Below are positions 34,666 to 44,422 of a stretch of 64,000 nt of DNA, in pieces. Below the pieces are notes generated by a model. The model was given only the letters and a program-made list of their open reading frames with translations. It was not told the DNA's origin and searched no databases. Source of the stretch: JANNYA01 sp031409855 (GTDB lineage: Bacteria; Pseudomonadota; Gammaproteobacteria; Xanthomonadales; SZUA-5); NCBI GenBank assembly GCA_031409855.1, contig JANNYA010000215.1, positions 15,264-79,263 of the forward strand, read 5' to 3'. Both the position numbers and the translations under genes were made by a program. Each line of letters begins with the position of its first letter. Within the stretch, counting starts at the first letter, position 1.

Positions 34666-35049
34666 ATGACACGCACACATTGCCTACTCTTGGGTGGCTT
34701 GGCGCTCTTGGCGCTGGGCTGCACAGAATTTGCCTATGCGGTACCGGCGATTCCGTCGGTGCCCACGCCCTCCGGCGTCACTTTGTCGAGCAATCCGCTC
34801 GACGATGGCGTCACCATGTTTCAGTGGGGCGTCAAAGTCCTCTGTGCATTGATTGCGGTAGCCGCCTTAGGCACCGCCGCTGCACTGGGCATGCCAAAAT
34901 TTGCTGAAGCCTCGCGCGGCAAAGTCACTTACGGCGATGCCAGCTTTAATTTGTTCATGCTGATTTTGGGTGCAGTAGTGGTCGTGATTTTATGCGCTTA
35001 CGTCTATGGTCAAACCGGTGGCGGCGCACTGATCGGGAGCGGGCCATGA
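34666..35049 (+). CDS. Pilin-like ICE protein, PFL_4702-like, copy 2
   Basis: 127 residues. The mature part differs from copy 1 at only four conservative positions over about 90 residues (Ile/Val, Ile/Val, Met/Leu, Val/Ile). The signal peptide is unrelated and the C-terminus is longer (TGGGALIGSGP). DNA of the shared part differs at many third positions, so both copies are old and under selection. The stop overlaps the next gene. Copy 2 could be the major or a minor subunit. Confidence 0.88.
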   Translation: MTRTHCLLLGGLALLALGCTEFAYAVPAIPSVPTPSGVTLSSNPLDDGVTMFQWGVKVLCALIAVAALGTAAALGMPKFAEASRGKVTYGDASFNLFMLILGAVVVVILCAYVYGQTGGGALIGSGP

Positions 35050-35399
35050 GTATGCGTACCCGCTCGCTGAATCATGAACCCATTGCCATGATTGGGCTGA
35101 CGCAATCCGAACTCACCGTTGTTACCCTGGTGAGTTTGGGCGTTGCCGTGCCCACCGGTGTCCTGATGGCGACGTTGATCACGGTCAAGTTTGGCTTTAT
35201 GTGGGGCATGCTGGCGCTGCTGGCCGTGACCGGTTTGCTTGGCCTTGGCACCGGCTGGGCGCTGTCCCGCTGGGTGCAAATGACCAAGGCGGACACCCCC
35301 AGCGGTTTTTTAATGCAGCAACTACAGGTGCGCTTTCAGCGCAAAAAATGGATTCCGCCGGTCGGGATTTACCACTACCGTCGATCCGGAGAAAAATGA
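35046..35399 (+). CDS. Conjugative transfer membrane protein (TIGR03750, TraL-like)
   Basis: 117 residues with two membrane helices (LVSLGVAVPTGVLMATLIT; MLALLAVTGLLGLGTGWAL) between a short N-terminus, MSMRTRSLNHEP, and a basic C-terminus. MTKADTPSGFLMQQLQ matches the TIGR03750/TraL-like group found next to the pilin gene. The start shares bases with the stop of pilin copy 2, and its end overlaps the next start. Confidence 0.82.
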   Translation: MSMRTRSLNHEPIAMIGLTQSELTVVTLVSLGVAVPTGVLMATLITVKFGFMWGMLALLAVTGLLGLGTGWALSRWVQMTKADTPSGFLMQQLQVRFQRKKWIPPVGIYHYRRSGEK

Positions 35400-36037
35400 T
35401 GGCGTATGTTGATGCCCTCGAAGAATCACGACGCCAAAACAGCCTGCGCAACGGGCTGATTGGCATCTTATTAGTCATGTTGTGCGGTGCGATGTTCGCG
35501 TGGAAGTCCACGCAAAACGACATCACTGTGCACGTCAAACCTGGCATTGTCACGGCAATGTCGGTCAAGCCGAAAGAAATGCCGGCGGAAAATGTCTTTA
35601 ATTTTGCCCTGACTTTGATGATGCAAATCAATCGCTGGCGCACCGATGGCAAGGAAGAATACGCCGCCAATATCAATGGCTTGTTTCCGTATATGACGGA
35701 AAAGTGCCGCAGCTATTTACTCGCCGATGCTGAGCAACGCGGCAACACCGGCGAATTGGGCGAACGCACCCGCACGTGGGAGCCGATGGCCGAAAGCTAT
35801 TTTTCCGCCGAACGCGTGCAAGTGCTGGATCCGCGCACGTGGCTCGTCACGATTGACGTGGAGCTGCGCGAAGCGGTGCGCACGGAAGTCGTCAAAGAAG
35901 GCAACTACCGCTATCAAATCTTTGTGCAAGCCACCGGCTCCGACAGCGATCTCAATCCCTACGGATTGTTGTTGAACTGCTTTGCGCCGGGCTCGCCCAC
36001 CAAACTTGAACCCGAACCTGAGGTGTCCACCCCATGA
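35396..36037 (+). CDS. ICE protein, PFL_4703-like (TIGR03746, TraE/VirB8-like)
   Basis: 213 residues starting MMAYVDALEESRRQN, with one membrane helix (GLIGILLVMLCGAMFAW) and a periplasmic domain. Size, topology and position between the TraL-like and TraK-like genes are those of TraE/VirB8 core-complex proteins. NVFNFALTLMMQINRWRTDGKEEY is the family's hallmark. It overlaps both neighbours. Confidence 0.85.
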   Translation: MMAYVDALEESRRQNSLRNGLIGILLVMLCGAMFAWKSTQNDITVHVKPGIVTAMSVKPKEMPAENVFNFALTLMMQINRWRTDGKEEYAANINGLFPYMTEKCRSYLLADAEQRGNTGELGERTRTWEPMAESYFSAERVQVLDPRTWLVTIDVELREAVRTEVVKEGNYRYQIFVQATGSDSDLNPYGLLLNCFAPGSPTKLEPEPEVSTP

Positions 36038-36828
36038 GTTTTTTTAACCCCACCCGCACGCTTGCCGCCATTGCGTTCGCTTTTATGACCACGACAGTCC
36101 TCGCAGACGTAAAGCCACGCACCGAAAAGCTGCTTTGGAATTCGGTGCCGTTGGCCATTACCGTGCCGATTGAAAGCGAAACCGTGTTGCGTTTGCCCAC
36201 GGCGTGTGAAGTCGGTGTTTCCTCTGGCCTCGCCGGTGAACTCAGCGTCGAGAGCGTCAATAATGTCGTGCTGTTGACGCCGAGCGCGGCCTTTAGCAAG
36301 AAGCGCATAGCCTTACGCGCATTGAGCGGCAACCAGGTGTATTTGATCGACATCACCGCGACGAAAACGGCAGCGCGCGAGAGCTTTGAGTTAATTGATC
36401 CGGCCTTGACTCCGCCCGCACCAGACGTCGCGGTCAGTGAGGCGGCATTGCCAGATTCTGAGGAAGACGCTGGCGACGTGCGGATTGCCTTGACGCGCTT
36501 TGCCGCACGCGAGTTTTATGCGCCTGATCGCTTGCGCGGCGGCCTCTCGGCAGTGCGCACAGGGGTTTTAGAGACGCCGGTGGAGCTGTATCGCGGCGGC
36601 TCGGTGCGCGCGATTCCACGCGCCGGTTGGGCGTATCACCAGCATTACGTGACCGCCGTCGAGCTGGTCAATCTCACGCCGGACACACGCGAACTGGATC
36701 CACGTTTATTGCGCGGATCTTGGCTAACCGCGACCTTTCAGCACGGCGTGTTAGCGCCTGCAGGGACGCAGGGGGCGACCACGATGGTGTATTTGGTGTC
36801 CACCGCGCCGTTTGAGGCGGTGTTATGA
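36034..36828 (+). CDS. ICE protein, PFL_4704-like (TIGR03749, TraK/VirB9-like)
   Basis: 264 residues with a signal peptide ending at VLAD. The beta-rich mature part includes PLAITVPIESETVLRLP and YFSGN-like secretin-domain stretches, and the C-terminus ends in STAPFEAVL. By position it is the TraK/VirB9-like periplasmic ring component. It overlaps both neighbours. Confidence 0.83.
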   Translation: MSFFNPTRTLAAIAFAFMTTTVLADVKPRTEKLLWNSVPLAITVPIESETVLRLPTACEVGVSSGLAGELSVESVNNVVLLTPSAAFSKKRIALRALSGNQVYLIDITATKTAARESFELIDPALTPPAPDVAVSEAALPDSEEDAGDVRIALTRFAAREFYAPDRLRGGLSAVRTGVLETPVELYRGGSVRAIPRAGWAYHQHYVTAVELVNLTPDTRELDPRLLRGSWLTATFQHGVLAPAGTQGATTMVYLVSTAPFEAVL

Positions 36829-38255
36829 GCGTTTCTGCGAATCGCGTTAATCGTTTGCCGATCGTGGTTGCGGTACTCGCCGTGACCTTATTGCTCGGCG
36901 TCGGCATTACCCAGTGTTCCAAACCCAGTATGGTGACGACCACGGACGCACCGGCATCGCCCGTCGCCACGCCTGCGGTGCCGGCCCGACCGTCGGATGC
37001 CGACGGCACCGAAGCCACCTTGCGCACGCTCTCGGCAAAACTAGGCACCGTGGTTGAAGTGGAGGCGGCGCAGAAGGATCAAGAAGCCAAGCTGGACGCC
37101 CTCACCGACAGCATCGCCGCCGACAAAGCCGCGAACCCCACCAGCGAACTGATTGCGACGCTGCAGCAGCTGCAGGCACAAAATTCGGCCTTAATGGAGC
37201 GCATGCTGGCGCTTGAGTCTAAAGCCGCGATTCCGAGCGACGCCGGTGGCGATTTTGGCTTACCTGCCGGTGCCTTGCCGGGCGGTTTAAACGGCGTGGA
37301 TCTCAATGGTGCGGTGCTCGGCTCAGCCTTGGGCAGCACCGGCACGGCGGCGATCGCCACGAATGGCGGCTATCAGTGGGTGCGCCCGCTGGATCGCCCG
37401 CTGGCGGTGGATGCCAATGGCGTGCCCTTACCCGACGCGGCGCAGTACAGCACCGGTGAAATCACGCCAGTCGCACCCACCGCGATTGCCGAGGTGTTGG
37501 TACCGACGATCAAACCGCGCTTTACTTTGCCGGTGAATGCGACGTTGTTAAATAACATCGCGATGACCGCGTTTATTGGCCGCGTGCCGGTCAATGGCAC
37601 GGTGCAAGACCCGTATCGCTTCAAGATTTTGGCCAGCAGCGAAGGCTTGGCCACCAATGGCTTTCGTTTGCCGCCGGACGTGAAGGGCATGGTGTTTTCG
37701 GGCACCTCGCAGGGCGATTGGAATTTGTCCTGCGTGCGCGGCGCGATTGACTCGGTGACGTTCACTTACGAAGACGGCAGCGTGCAAACCTACGGCGGTG
37801 AAGTCGCCGTTGCGGACGGCACCGGTCAGACCACGACGCAACGGCGCAGCCTAGGCTATCTCTCGGACGCCGCTGGCGTGCCCTGCATCAAAGGCGAGCG
37901 CGTCACCAATGCCCCGAAAGTGCTGGCCGCGCGCTTTGCCGCGTCTGCCTTTGAAGCCACCGCGCGCGGCTTTGCTGAAGCGGCCACGACTTCGCAAGCC
38001 ACGGTATCCGGCGGCGTGGTGCGCACGATTGACGATGCTGCCCAGTTTGGCGTGGCGAATGGCTTAGCCGGCGGTGCCTCGGAATCGCGTGCCTGGCTGG
38101 AATCACGTCTTGGCCAGATCTTCGATGCGATCTACACCGCGCCTGGCCAAAAAGTGGCGATCCACATTGAGGCGCAAATCAATCTCGACCAACGCAGCGA
38201 CGCTCGCAAATTGGCCTACCGCACGAACGACGCGCAAGCGCGCACTTTGGATTAA
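36825..38255 (+). CDS. ICE protein, PFL_4705-like (TIGR03752, TraB/VirB10-like)
   Basis: 476 residues: an N-terminal membrane helix (LPIVVAVLAVTLLLGVGIT), a coiled coil (residues 60-125, LQQLQAQNSALMERMLALES), a Gly-rich linker, then the beta-barrel domain with FTLPVNATLLNNIAMTAFIG and RFKILASSEGLATNGFRLPPD, which are VirB10/TraB features. The C-terminus (GQKVAIHIEAQINLDQRSDA) fits. It spans inner and outer membranes. It overlaps the TraK-like gene. Confidence 0.88.
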   Translation: MSVSANRVNRLPIVVAVLAVTLLLGVGITQCSKPSMVTTTDAPASPVATPAVPARPSDADGTEATLRTLSAKLGTVVEVEAAQKDQEAKLDALTDSIAADKAANPTSELIATLQQLQAQNSALMERMLALESKAAIPSDAGGDFGLPAGALPGGLNGVDLNGAVLGSALGSTGTAAIATNGGYQWVRPLDRPLAVDANGVPLPDAAQYSTGEITPVAPTAIAEVLVPTIKPRFTLPVNATLLNNIAMTAFIGRVPVNGTVQDPYRFKILASSEGLATNGFRLPPDVKGMVFSGTSQGDWNLSCVRGAIDSVTFTYEDGSVQTYGGEVAVADGTGQTTTQRRSLGYLSDAAGVPCIKGERVTNAPKVLAARFAASAFEATARGFAEAATTSQATVSGGVVRTIDDAAQFGVANGLAGGASESRAWLESRLGQIFDAIYTAPGQKVAIHIEAQINLDQRSDARKLAYRTNDAQARTLD

Positions 38256-38260
38256 CTCAG

Positions 38261-38668
38261 ATGACACTTTTGCTTAAAGCTCGCCGACCTACACGATTGC
38301 TCGCGTGCGCCGCTTTTGCCACCTTGGCTGCGTGTGCCACCACCAAGCTGCCCGAGTCCACCAGCAGCATGGCCGAGATTTATGACGGCGTGGATCGCAG
38401 CGCAGCTCGACCGCTGGCGCTCAGTACTGATCGCCCGCTTTTCGGCGGTGGTGCTGATCTGTCGAACTACACCCGCAGCGCCGCGACCGAGCTGACCACC
38501 CGCTTTCCGCGCGTGCCCAATCCGACGCTGGTGATGTTTGTGTTTCCGCACATCGTCGGTGGCGATATGCCAGTACCGGGCTATGTCACGACCTTCCCGC
38601 TGTGGGACAACGCGCCGTATGCGTTGCCCGGCGAAACCCCGGAAGCCAGCGAGACGATCGCGCCGTGA
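38261..38668 (+). CDS. Conjugative transfer lipoprotein (TIGR03751, TraV-like)
   Basis: 135 residues with lipobox LAAC (Cys25). Conserved parts are TSSMAEIYDGVDRSAARPL, NPTLVMFVFPHIVGGDMPVP and the final Pro/Glu-rich tail. It probably fills the VirB7/TraV position, anchoring the outer-membrane ring. Its stop overlaps the ATPase start. Confidence 0.83.
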   Translation: MTLLLKARRPTRLLACAAFATLAACATTKLPESTSSMAEIYDGVDRSAARPLALSTDRPLFGGGADLSNYTRSAATELTTRFPRVPNPTLVMFVFPHIVGGDMPVPGYVTTFPLWDNAPYALPGETPEASETIAP

Positions 38669-41490
38669 GCTTTTTTTCGAGCTTTAAGGGCCTGCTGATT
38701 GGGTTGAGTGCGAGTGGGGCGGAGAGGGCAGGCGTACTGCGCGCGCCGCACGATCCTGATCGCGAACTGTTGCCGCGCTCATGGATGACCGGGCGGCGTA
38801 TGAGTACGTGGGAGCGCAACGCGATCAATGCGACGCCACCCTCGTTTGTGGATTTTTTGCGCTATCGCGACTGGGACCGCATCAGCGGCTGTTTTGTCAT
38901 GAACGACGGCAAAAGCGCCGGCATGCTCTGGGAATTGTCGCCGGCCCCAACGGAAGGCCGCGATGAGCAAACGCTGGCAGAAATGCATGAAGCCTTTACC
39001 GAAGCGATACGCAGCGGCTTAACTGAAGACGTCGATAGCCCCTGGATCGCGCAATTTTTCGTTCAAGATGAAGAAACGCTGTTCCCGCACTGGCGCCAGA
39101 TTAACGACTACATCCCCGAGTCAATTCGTAACACGCAGCTGACCAAGCACTGGCTCAACGAGGTGGACTTGCACTTACAGCAAGTCGCGCAGCCGGGCGG
39201 TATTTTTGCCCAGGCGGCGGGCGGCAATGCCTGGCGCGGCAAAGAACGGCGCGTGTTTGTGACCCTGTACCGCATCGCGCCCAAAAAAGGCACCTTGAAG
39301 GATTCAATCAAACGCACCAAAGCCGCGGCCAGCCAGTTCACGGCCGTGTTTGGCAAAAACGGTGTGTCGTTGCGCGGCTGTCGCGGTCGCGACTTGTACG
39401 AGTGGATGACGCCGATGCTCAACCCCTCGCCGGATCTCACCGGCGGCGATCCGTATGCGTACATGCGCCAAAACCACTATCCCGATGAAGTGAACGGCCA
39501 GACACCGCCGGCATGGGATTTAGGCGAAGCCACGGTGCGCTCAGCACCGGAACAAATCGAAGATGGCGTGTGGTCGTTTCAAGGCACGCTCTACACCGCC
39601 TTGACGGTGCAACTGTTTTCTAAAGCGCTTAACTTTGGCCATCTGACCGGCGAAAACCGCTCCGCCACGACACTGATGGATCAAATGCCGCCCGGCACAC
39701 GCATCAGCACCACGGTCATTGCCGAACCGCAATATTTGATCGAGCGCCACATGACCGCGTTGGAGTCGAGCGCCGTTGGCGATGGTGCGCATGCGGTCGA
39801 AACCTTGGAAGAAACCAGTGAAGCGCGCCGCGCCCTGGTGAAAGGCGAAAAACTCTACCGCACGTCGGTGGTGATTTATGTCACTGGCAAATCCTTGGAC
39901 GAACTCAATAACCGCGCCGATGCCTGCACCGCGATTTTGAATCAGAGTGCCTTGCCGCCGTATGCGCGCAAATACGATCTCTTTCGCAGCGGTGCGTTCA
40001 TTGCCGGCCTGCCGTTTGGCTATGACCATGCGCGCGATCGCGCTGGCCCCAAGCGCGCGACGCTGCAATTTACCAGTGAAATTAGCAAACTGATCCCGAT
40101 TGCTGGGCGATCCACCGGGACCGGCAGCCCGTGCCTTAACTTCTTTAATCGTGGTGCTGCACCGCTCTCTTTCGATCCGATCAAAGACCGCGATAAAAAC
40201 GCGCACTTGACCGTATTCGGCCCCACCGGCTCCGGTAAGTCCGCATTTTTAACCAATGCGCTCGTGCAAACGATGGCGGTGCATCGGCCTTATCTCTGGA
40301 TTATCGATCCAAAATGGCCCGCACCCTCGTTCGCGCTGCTGATGGATTACTTTAAGGCGCAAGGTTTAAGCACCAATAAGGTGACATTGACGCCGGATTG
40401 CGACGTGGCGATCAATCCGTTTCACTGTGCGATGCAGTTGCTCGACGAAGACTACGACGACAAGAAGCTCGACGATGAGGACATTGAAGGCGGTCGCGAC
40501 CTCATGGGCGAAATGGTCTATCTCGCGCTGGCGATGGCGACCGGCGGCGAACAAAAGGAACTCGACAATATTCGCCGCGCGGATCGCCCGGTGTTTTCGC
40601 AAGCGATTCGCCTCGCGGCTAAAACGGTCAAAGAAGCCGGCGGCACGGTGGTGATTACTGAGGACGTGGTCGCCGCCCTGCATCAGTTGGCGGACGAAAC
40701 CAAGCTCGGCGAAAAGACCGCGATGAAATACCACGAGCACGGCGCGGCCATGAGCGTGTTTTGTGATGGTTTTGCTGGACGCATCTTCAATCGGCCGGGC
40801 ACGCCTTGGCCCACTTGCGACGTCACCCTGATTGAGTTTGCTCAGCTCGGCACGCCCGGCAATGAAGACTTGCTCAATGTCGGCTTTATGTCGCTGATTC
40901 AAGCGATCCAGCTGCACATCACCAAACACCAATACGGCGATGGCACGCGCGAAATCGCGCGCAACACGATTGTGTGCGTCGACGAATCGCACTACCTGGC
41001 CAAAATGCCGCTCATGGGTGCCTATATCGCGAAATCGATTAAGACCTGGCGTTCCTCCGGAGCGTGGTACTGGCAAGCCACACAAAGCATCGACGACTTT
41101 GCCGGGCCGATGAAGCCCTTGCTGACCCAGCTGGAATGGATGATTTGTCTGGCGATGCCAAAAGATGAAGTCACCAAGCTGAAAGAGCTGAAGTCGCTCA
41201 CCGCCGAACAGGCCACGATGGTCGAATCGGCGCGCAAGTCGTCTGGCGAATACTCGGAAGGCGTGGTGCTGCATGAAAAATGCACCGCATTGTTTCGGGC
41301 CGTCTTGCCTTCGTTGTCCCTGGCACTGGCGCAAACCGAGCAACACGAACGCGCAAAGCGGCGCGATTACATGGTGGCCAACAAATGCACCGAGATCGAA
41401 GCGACCTATCACATCGCCCGCACGATCTATCAAGCGCGCGCCAGCCATGCCACCAAACGCACCGTACAACCTTGGAGTGACCGCAAATGA
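38665..41490 (+). CDS. traC: Conjugative transfer ATPase, PFL_4706-like (TIGR03744, VirB4/TraC type)
   Basis: 941 residues starting with GTG overlapping the upstream stop. The N-terminal half carries the TraC-type domain; the C-terminal half has Walker A GPTGSGKS (about 519-526) and Walker B NTIVCVDESHYLAK (about 772). It powers assembly of the pilus and channel in the cytoplasm or inner membrane. A 367-codon open frame on the opposite strand inside this gene is a shadow. It overlaps the next gene. Confidence 0.94.
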   Translation: MSFFSSFKGLLIGLSASGAERAGVLRAPHDPDRELLPRSWMTGRRMSTWERNAINATPPSFVDFLRYRDWDRISGCFVMNDGKSAGMLWELSPAPTEGRDEQTLAEMHEAFTEAIRSGLTEDVDSPWIAQFFVQDEETLFPHWRQINDYIPESIRNTQLTKHWLNEVDLHLQQVAQPGGIFAQAAGGNAWRGKERRVFVTLYRIAPKKGTLKDSIKRTKAAASQFTAVFGKNGVSLRGCRGRDLYEWMTPMLNPSPDLTGGDPYAYMRQNHYPDEVNGQTPPAWDLGEATVRSAPEQIEDGVWSFQGTLYTALTVQLFSKALNFGHLTGENRSATTLMDQMPPGTRISTTVIAEPQYLIERHMTALESSAVGDGAHAVETLEETSEARRALVKGEKLYRTSVVIYVTGKSLDELNNRADACTAILNQSALPPYARKYDLFRSGAFIAGLPFGYDHARDRAGPKRATLQFTSEISKLIPIAGRSTGTGSPCLNFFNRGAAPLSFDPIKDRDKNAHLTVFGPTGSGKSAFLTNALVQTMAVHRPYLWIIDPKWPAPSFALLMDYFKAQGLSTNKVTLTPDCDVAINPFHCAMQLLDEDYDDKKLDDEDIEGGRDLMGEMVYLALAMATGGEQKELDNIRRADRPVFSQAIRLAAKTVKEAGGTVVITEDVVAALHQLADETKLGEKTAMKYHEHGAAMSVFCDGFAGRIFNRPGTPWPTCDVTLIEFAQLGTPGNEDLLNVGFMSLIQAIQLHITKHQYGDGTREIARNTIVCVDESHYLAKMPLMGAYIAKSIKTWRSSGAWYWQATQSIDDFAGPMKPLLTQLEWMICLAMPKDEVTKLKELKSLTAEQATMVESARKSSGEYSEGVVLHEKCTALFRAVLPSLSLALAQTEQHERAKRRDYMVANKCTEIEATYHIARTIYQARASHATKRTVQPWSDRK

Positions 41491-41954
41491 GTCGACTTTT
41501 GCTAGCCACCGTAATTTTAGGCACGCTTGGCTTGGCCAGCGCGCAAACGCGTGCCGTGCCAGCGCCTAACACCGCTACCGCCGTCGCAGCAATCACGCGC
41601 GTTGACGTGTTCGTGTCCGACAAAACGCCGATCGCAGCCGGCGATGAATCGCAAAGCTTGGCGGCCGGCGGCACCCTCAACCTTTGGAATCTCGACGACA
41701 TGGAGCGCTTCAATGCGCGCCTGGCGCTGGGCTTGCCGCGTGATATGGCGATGGCCGCCAAACAACTCGCCGCCCGTACGGCGAACCTTACTGTCGACGA
41801 ACAAGCGTTGCTCAGCAAAGCCGCAAACGGGCAATCGCGTGCGGATGCGCTCAGTATTGAGCGCGTGCCCGCCGTCGTGGTCAATGAAAAGCACGTGTAT
41901 TACGGTGCCCGCACCATTGAAGAAGCGCTCGGTGCGTATCGGAGTGGGCGATGA
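41487..41954 (+). CDS. ICE protein, PFL_4709-like (TIGR03757, DUF1525)
   Basis: 155 residues with a signal peptide ending ASAQT. It has a thioredoxin-like fold (VDVFVSDKTPI at the first strand, then IERVPAVVVNEKHVYYGARTIEEAL) but lacks the C-x-x-C, as in the TrbC/TraW-type DUF1525 family. Periplasmic pilus-assembly role inferred from the family. It overlaps both neighbours. Confidence 0.83.
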   Translation: MSRLLLATVILGTLGLASAQTRAVPAPNTATAVAAITRVDVFVSDKTPIAAGDESQSLAAGGTLNLWNLDDMERFNARLALGLPRDMAMAAKQLAARTANLTVDEQALLSKAANGQSRADALSIERVPAVVVNEKHVYYGARTIEEALGAYRSGR

Positions 41955-42991
41955 AAGTAAAACTCCGCCTGCGCGCTCTGGCGCTGAGCGCTGCCGTTAG
42001 TCTGTGTTTCGCCCCAGTGGCGTCGGCCACCACCATTTCTAGTGCCGCGATCACCGCCGCGACCGTCAACCCGGACATGTTGGAATGTTTGGATTATTGC
42101 GTGATTGGCGTCTGTATCTGGCTTAGGCCGATTTTGGTACCCCCGTTTTATAAGGTCGAAACCACGCTCAAAATTCGGCACAAATTCCCGGATGTCGTGG
42201 TCAGCGTGTTTGAGCACCCCGGCGAGAACCCTTGGACTGAGGTGCAACCCTTGAGCGCACTGGCGGGTCAAGCCGCCCAAGCCCTCTATGGTTCCTCAAC
42301 CACGAAAGTCGGCGGCGGTCGCCACACGCCAGCGGCAAATCAAGTGCAAGACCAACACGAACCGGCGCATGACGTGCGGCGCGAACAACTGCGCTTTGGC
42401 GAGGCCGAAATCTACGGGCATCCGCTCGCCAGCGTCATTGGACAAAACTCCACCGGCTTCGGGCGGAGCATAAAGCTGTGCCCGATTAAAACCCGCAGCT
42501 TCTTTCCGTATTACCAATCCGGTGTTGATGCGCTGAGCTGGCGCAACCCGGAGGTCGAATTGCTCTATCCGGGCACGTGGATTCCCTATTACCGCGAAGT
42601 GCGTAATTCCAGCTTCACCAGTATTTGGGGCTCGGTGTTCCCGCGCCATGGCATTTTATCCGGGCAGGCCGATCCCTACAAAGCCGCCGCCGTGTTTGCG
42701 CAGCGCGCCGCCGACATTGCCACTAACAGCTATCAGCCGCACGTTTATATCCGCGCCCCAGGCTCTGCCGCGAATGAGCGTACCGATCAATGGCAACGCC
42801 TAGCCCCGAAAGTGGAAACGTCCTGCGGCCCGTTCGGCGGCACCGGCCCGGTGATCGCCGCCGGTGCGGTGGCGAAGGATGACGACCAGGTCTGGCAACT
42901 GTGGCGACCGTATCAATGCTGCCTGCCAAACGACGGCGCGATCTTGATCGCCGAAGTTGATGCCGCCGCCATCTGCATTAATGACGAATAG
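41951..42991 (+). CDS. ICE protein, PFL_4710-like (TIGR03756, TraU-like)
   Basis: 346 residues with a signal peptide (VSLCFAPVASA). The Cys-rich beginning MLECLDYCVIGVCIWLRPIL and the Cys near the end (YQCCLPND) are typical of TraU-like periplasmic proteins, which are stabilised by disulfides and needed for DNA transfer. It overlaps the previous gene; 69 non-coding bases with a repeated CAGCCCACACCA follow. Confidence 0.85.
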   Translation: MKVKLRLRALALSAAVSLCFAPVASATTISSAAITAATVNPDMLECLDYCVIGVCIWLRPILVPPFYKVETTLKIRHKFPDVVVSVFEHPGENPWTEVQPLSALAGQAAQALYGSSTTKVGGGRHTPAANQVQDQHEPAHDVRREQLRFGEAEIYGHPLASVIGQNSTGFGRSIKLCPIKTRSFFPYYQSGVDALSWRNPEVELLYPGTWIPYYREVRNSSFTSIWGSVFPRHGILSGQADPYKAAAVFAQRAADIATNSYQPHVYIRAPGSAANERTDQWQRLAPKVETSCGPFGGTGPVIAAGAVAKDDDQVWQLWRPYQCCLPNDGAILIAEVDAAAICINDE

Positions 42992-43060
42992 CGCTCATTT
43001 GATGTTTTCTAACTGCAACCCAGCCCACACCACAGCCCACACCACAGCCAAGGCCCTGCC

Positions 43061-44422
43061 ATGACCAATTGCACTCTCGCCCGCCTCGCCACCGTTGCCC
43101 TCGTCGCGTTCTACGCCAGCGGCGCGCACGCGCAAACCGCGTGGTATTACGAAATGGGTGGCGCACAGCCCATTGATAAGCCCATGTGGTCGAGCTACAA
43201 CGCGGTGCCGCTGCAGGTTAGCGCCGACATCAGTTGGAACTACAGCTGCGGCAAGTTCTCGATTTCGGGCAGCGTCAATAAGCTGCTGGCGGACGTGCGC
43301 ACCGCCGCCGACGAATACATGAACGCGATGATCGCGAATGCCCAGGCCGCCGTTGCTTCCTTGCCCGCCATCATCTTACAGCGCGCCAATCCGACGCTGT
43401 ACGACATCATGCAAAACGGGCTTTTGCGGGCGCAAGCCTCCGCGAACGCAGCGCGCTTGGATTGCAAAGCCTTAGAAGACACCGTGATTGCCAACGGCAC
43501 CGGCGCTGCCGGCGTGTGGGACAACTTAAAACAAGCCGCAAAAGTATCGGATTGGTCCGCGCAAGCCAGCTATTCCCGTAATGACGTGGTGTCGGCGCAA
43601 AAAACCGTGGACTCGAATGCCGGTAAAAACGGCATTGCTTGGATTGGCAACAATGGCACGACCATCCGGGCCGGTGGCACCGGCCAGCCGGTAATCAAGC
43701 TCACTGCCGATGTCATGGGGGCGGGTTACACCATGGCGGTCAGTGCCGGCAACCCCACCACCAATGGCACGACCGTCAAAGCGGGCTCGAAAGCCTTTGG
43801 TCTGTTCAATCTGTTTAATTTGTTCCCGGACAAGAAATCGGCACAGGATTACATCACTGAGGTGGTTGGCGAAACCGTCGCCACCACCACCGATACTGGG
43901 GCGAAAACCACCACCCCCGGTCACGGTTTGCGCCCCGACGTGGCGCGCGAATCCAAGCGCGTCTATGACCTGATCGACGCGGCGGTGCGCGGCAGCGCCA
44001 CGCTCACCCTCGCACAGCGCGAAAACATCAGCGTCGAAGCCTTAGTTACCGAACAGCTGCTGCGTGCGATCCGCGACTTGCCGATCGAGGAGCGGGACTT
44101 AATCAAAGTGCGCCTCGCCAATGAAGTCGCGCTGCAAAACGCCATTCGTAAAGCCTTGGCCGCGGTGACGGTGCTCCAGATGGGCGCCTCGACGCCGAAT
44201 GTCGCGAGTAACGCGGTCGCCGCCGAACATTCAGACGAAGCGATTGCCAGCGTCAAAGCCTATATCGACGATTTAATGTATGAGGCGCGCATCAAAAAAG
44301 AACTGGTCGGCGAAACCGCGATTGCGATTTTAGACCGAGCCGCCGCACAACGCAGCGCGCCGGTGATTTTGCCAAACGCCACCGATGACAAAGAGCCCGC
44401 ACTGGGCACGGTCGAACGATGA
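43061..44422 (+). CDS. ICE protein, PFL_4711-like (TIGR03755, TraH-like)
   Basis: 453 residues with a signal peptide ending SGAHAQT. WYYEMGGAQPIDKP starts the mature protein, and YSCGKFSISGSVNKLLADVR is characteristic of the ICE PFL_4711 family. Long helical stretches follow. By position between the TraU- and TraG-like genes it corresponds to TraH of F-like systems (pilus assembly). Its end overlaps traG. Confidence 0.84.
   Translation: MTNCTLARLATVALVAFYASGAHAQTAWYYEMGGAQPIDKPMWSSYNAVPLQVSADISWNYSCGKFSISGSVNKLLADVRTAADEYMNAMIANAQAAVASLPAIILQRANPTLYDIMQNGLLRAQASANAARLDCKALEDTVIANGTGAAGVWDNLKQAAKVSDWSAQASYSRNDVVSAQKTVDSNAGKNGIAWIGNNGTTIRAGGTGQPVIKLTADVMGAGYTMAVSAGNPTTNGTTVKAGSKAFGLFNLFNLFPDKKSAQDYITEVVGETVATTTDTGAKTTTPGHGLRPDVARESKRVYDLIDAAVRGSATLTLAQRENISVEALVTEQLLRAIRDLPIEERDLIKVRLANEVALQNAIRKALAAVTVLQMGASTPNVASNAVAAEHSDEAIASVKAYIDDLMYEARIKKELVGETAIAILDRAAAQRSAPVILPNATDDKEPALGTVER

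Noticed and set aside
40366..41469. 367-codon frame antisense to the conjugative ATPase gene
   Set aside because: The plus-strand ATPase with Walker motifs is clearly the gene; the antisense frame is an effect of GC-rich codon use.
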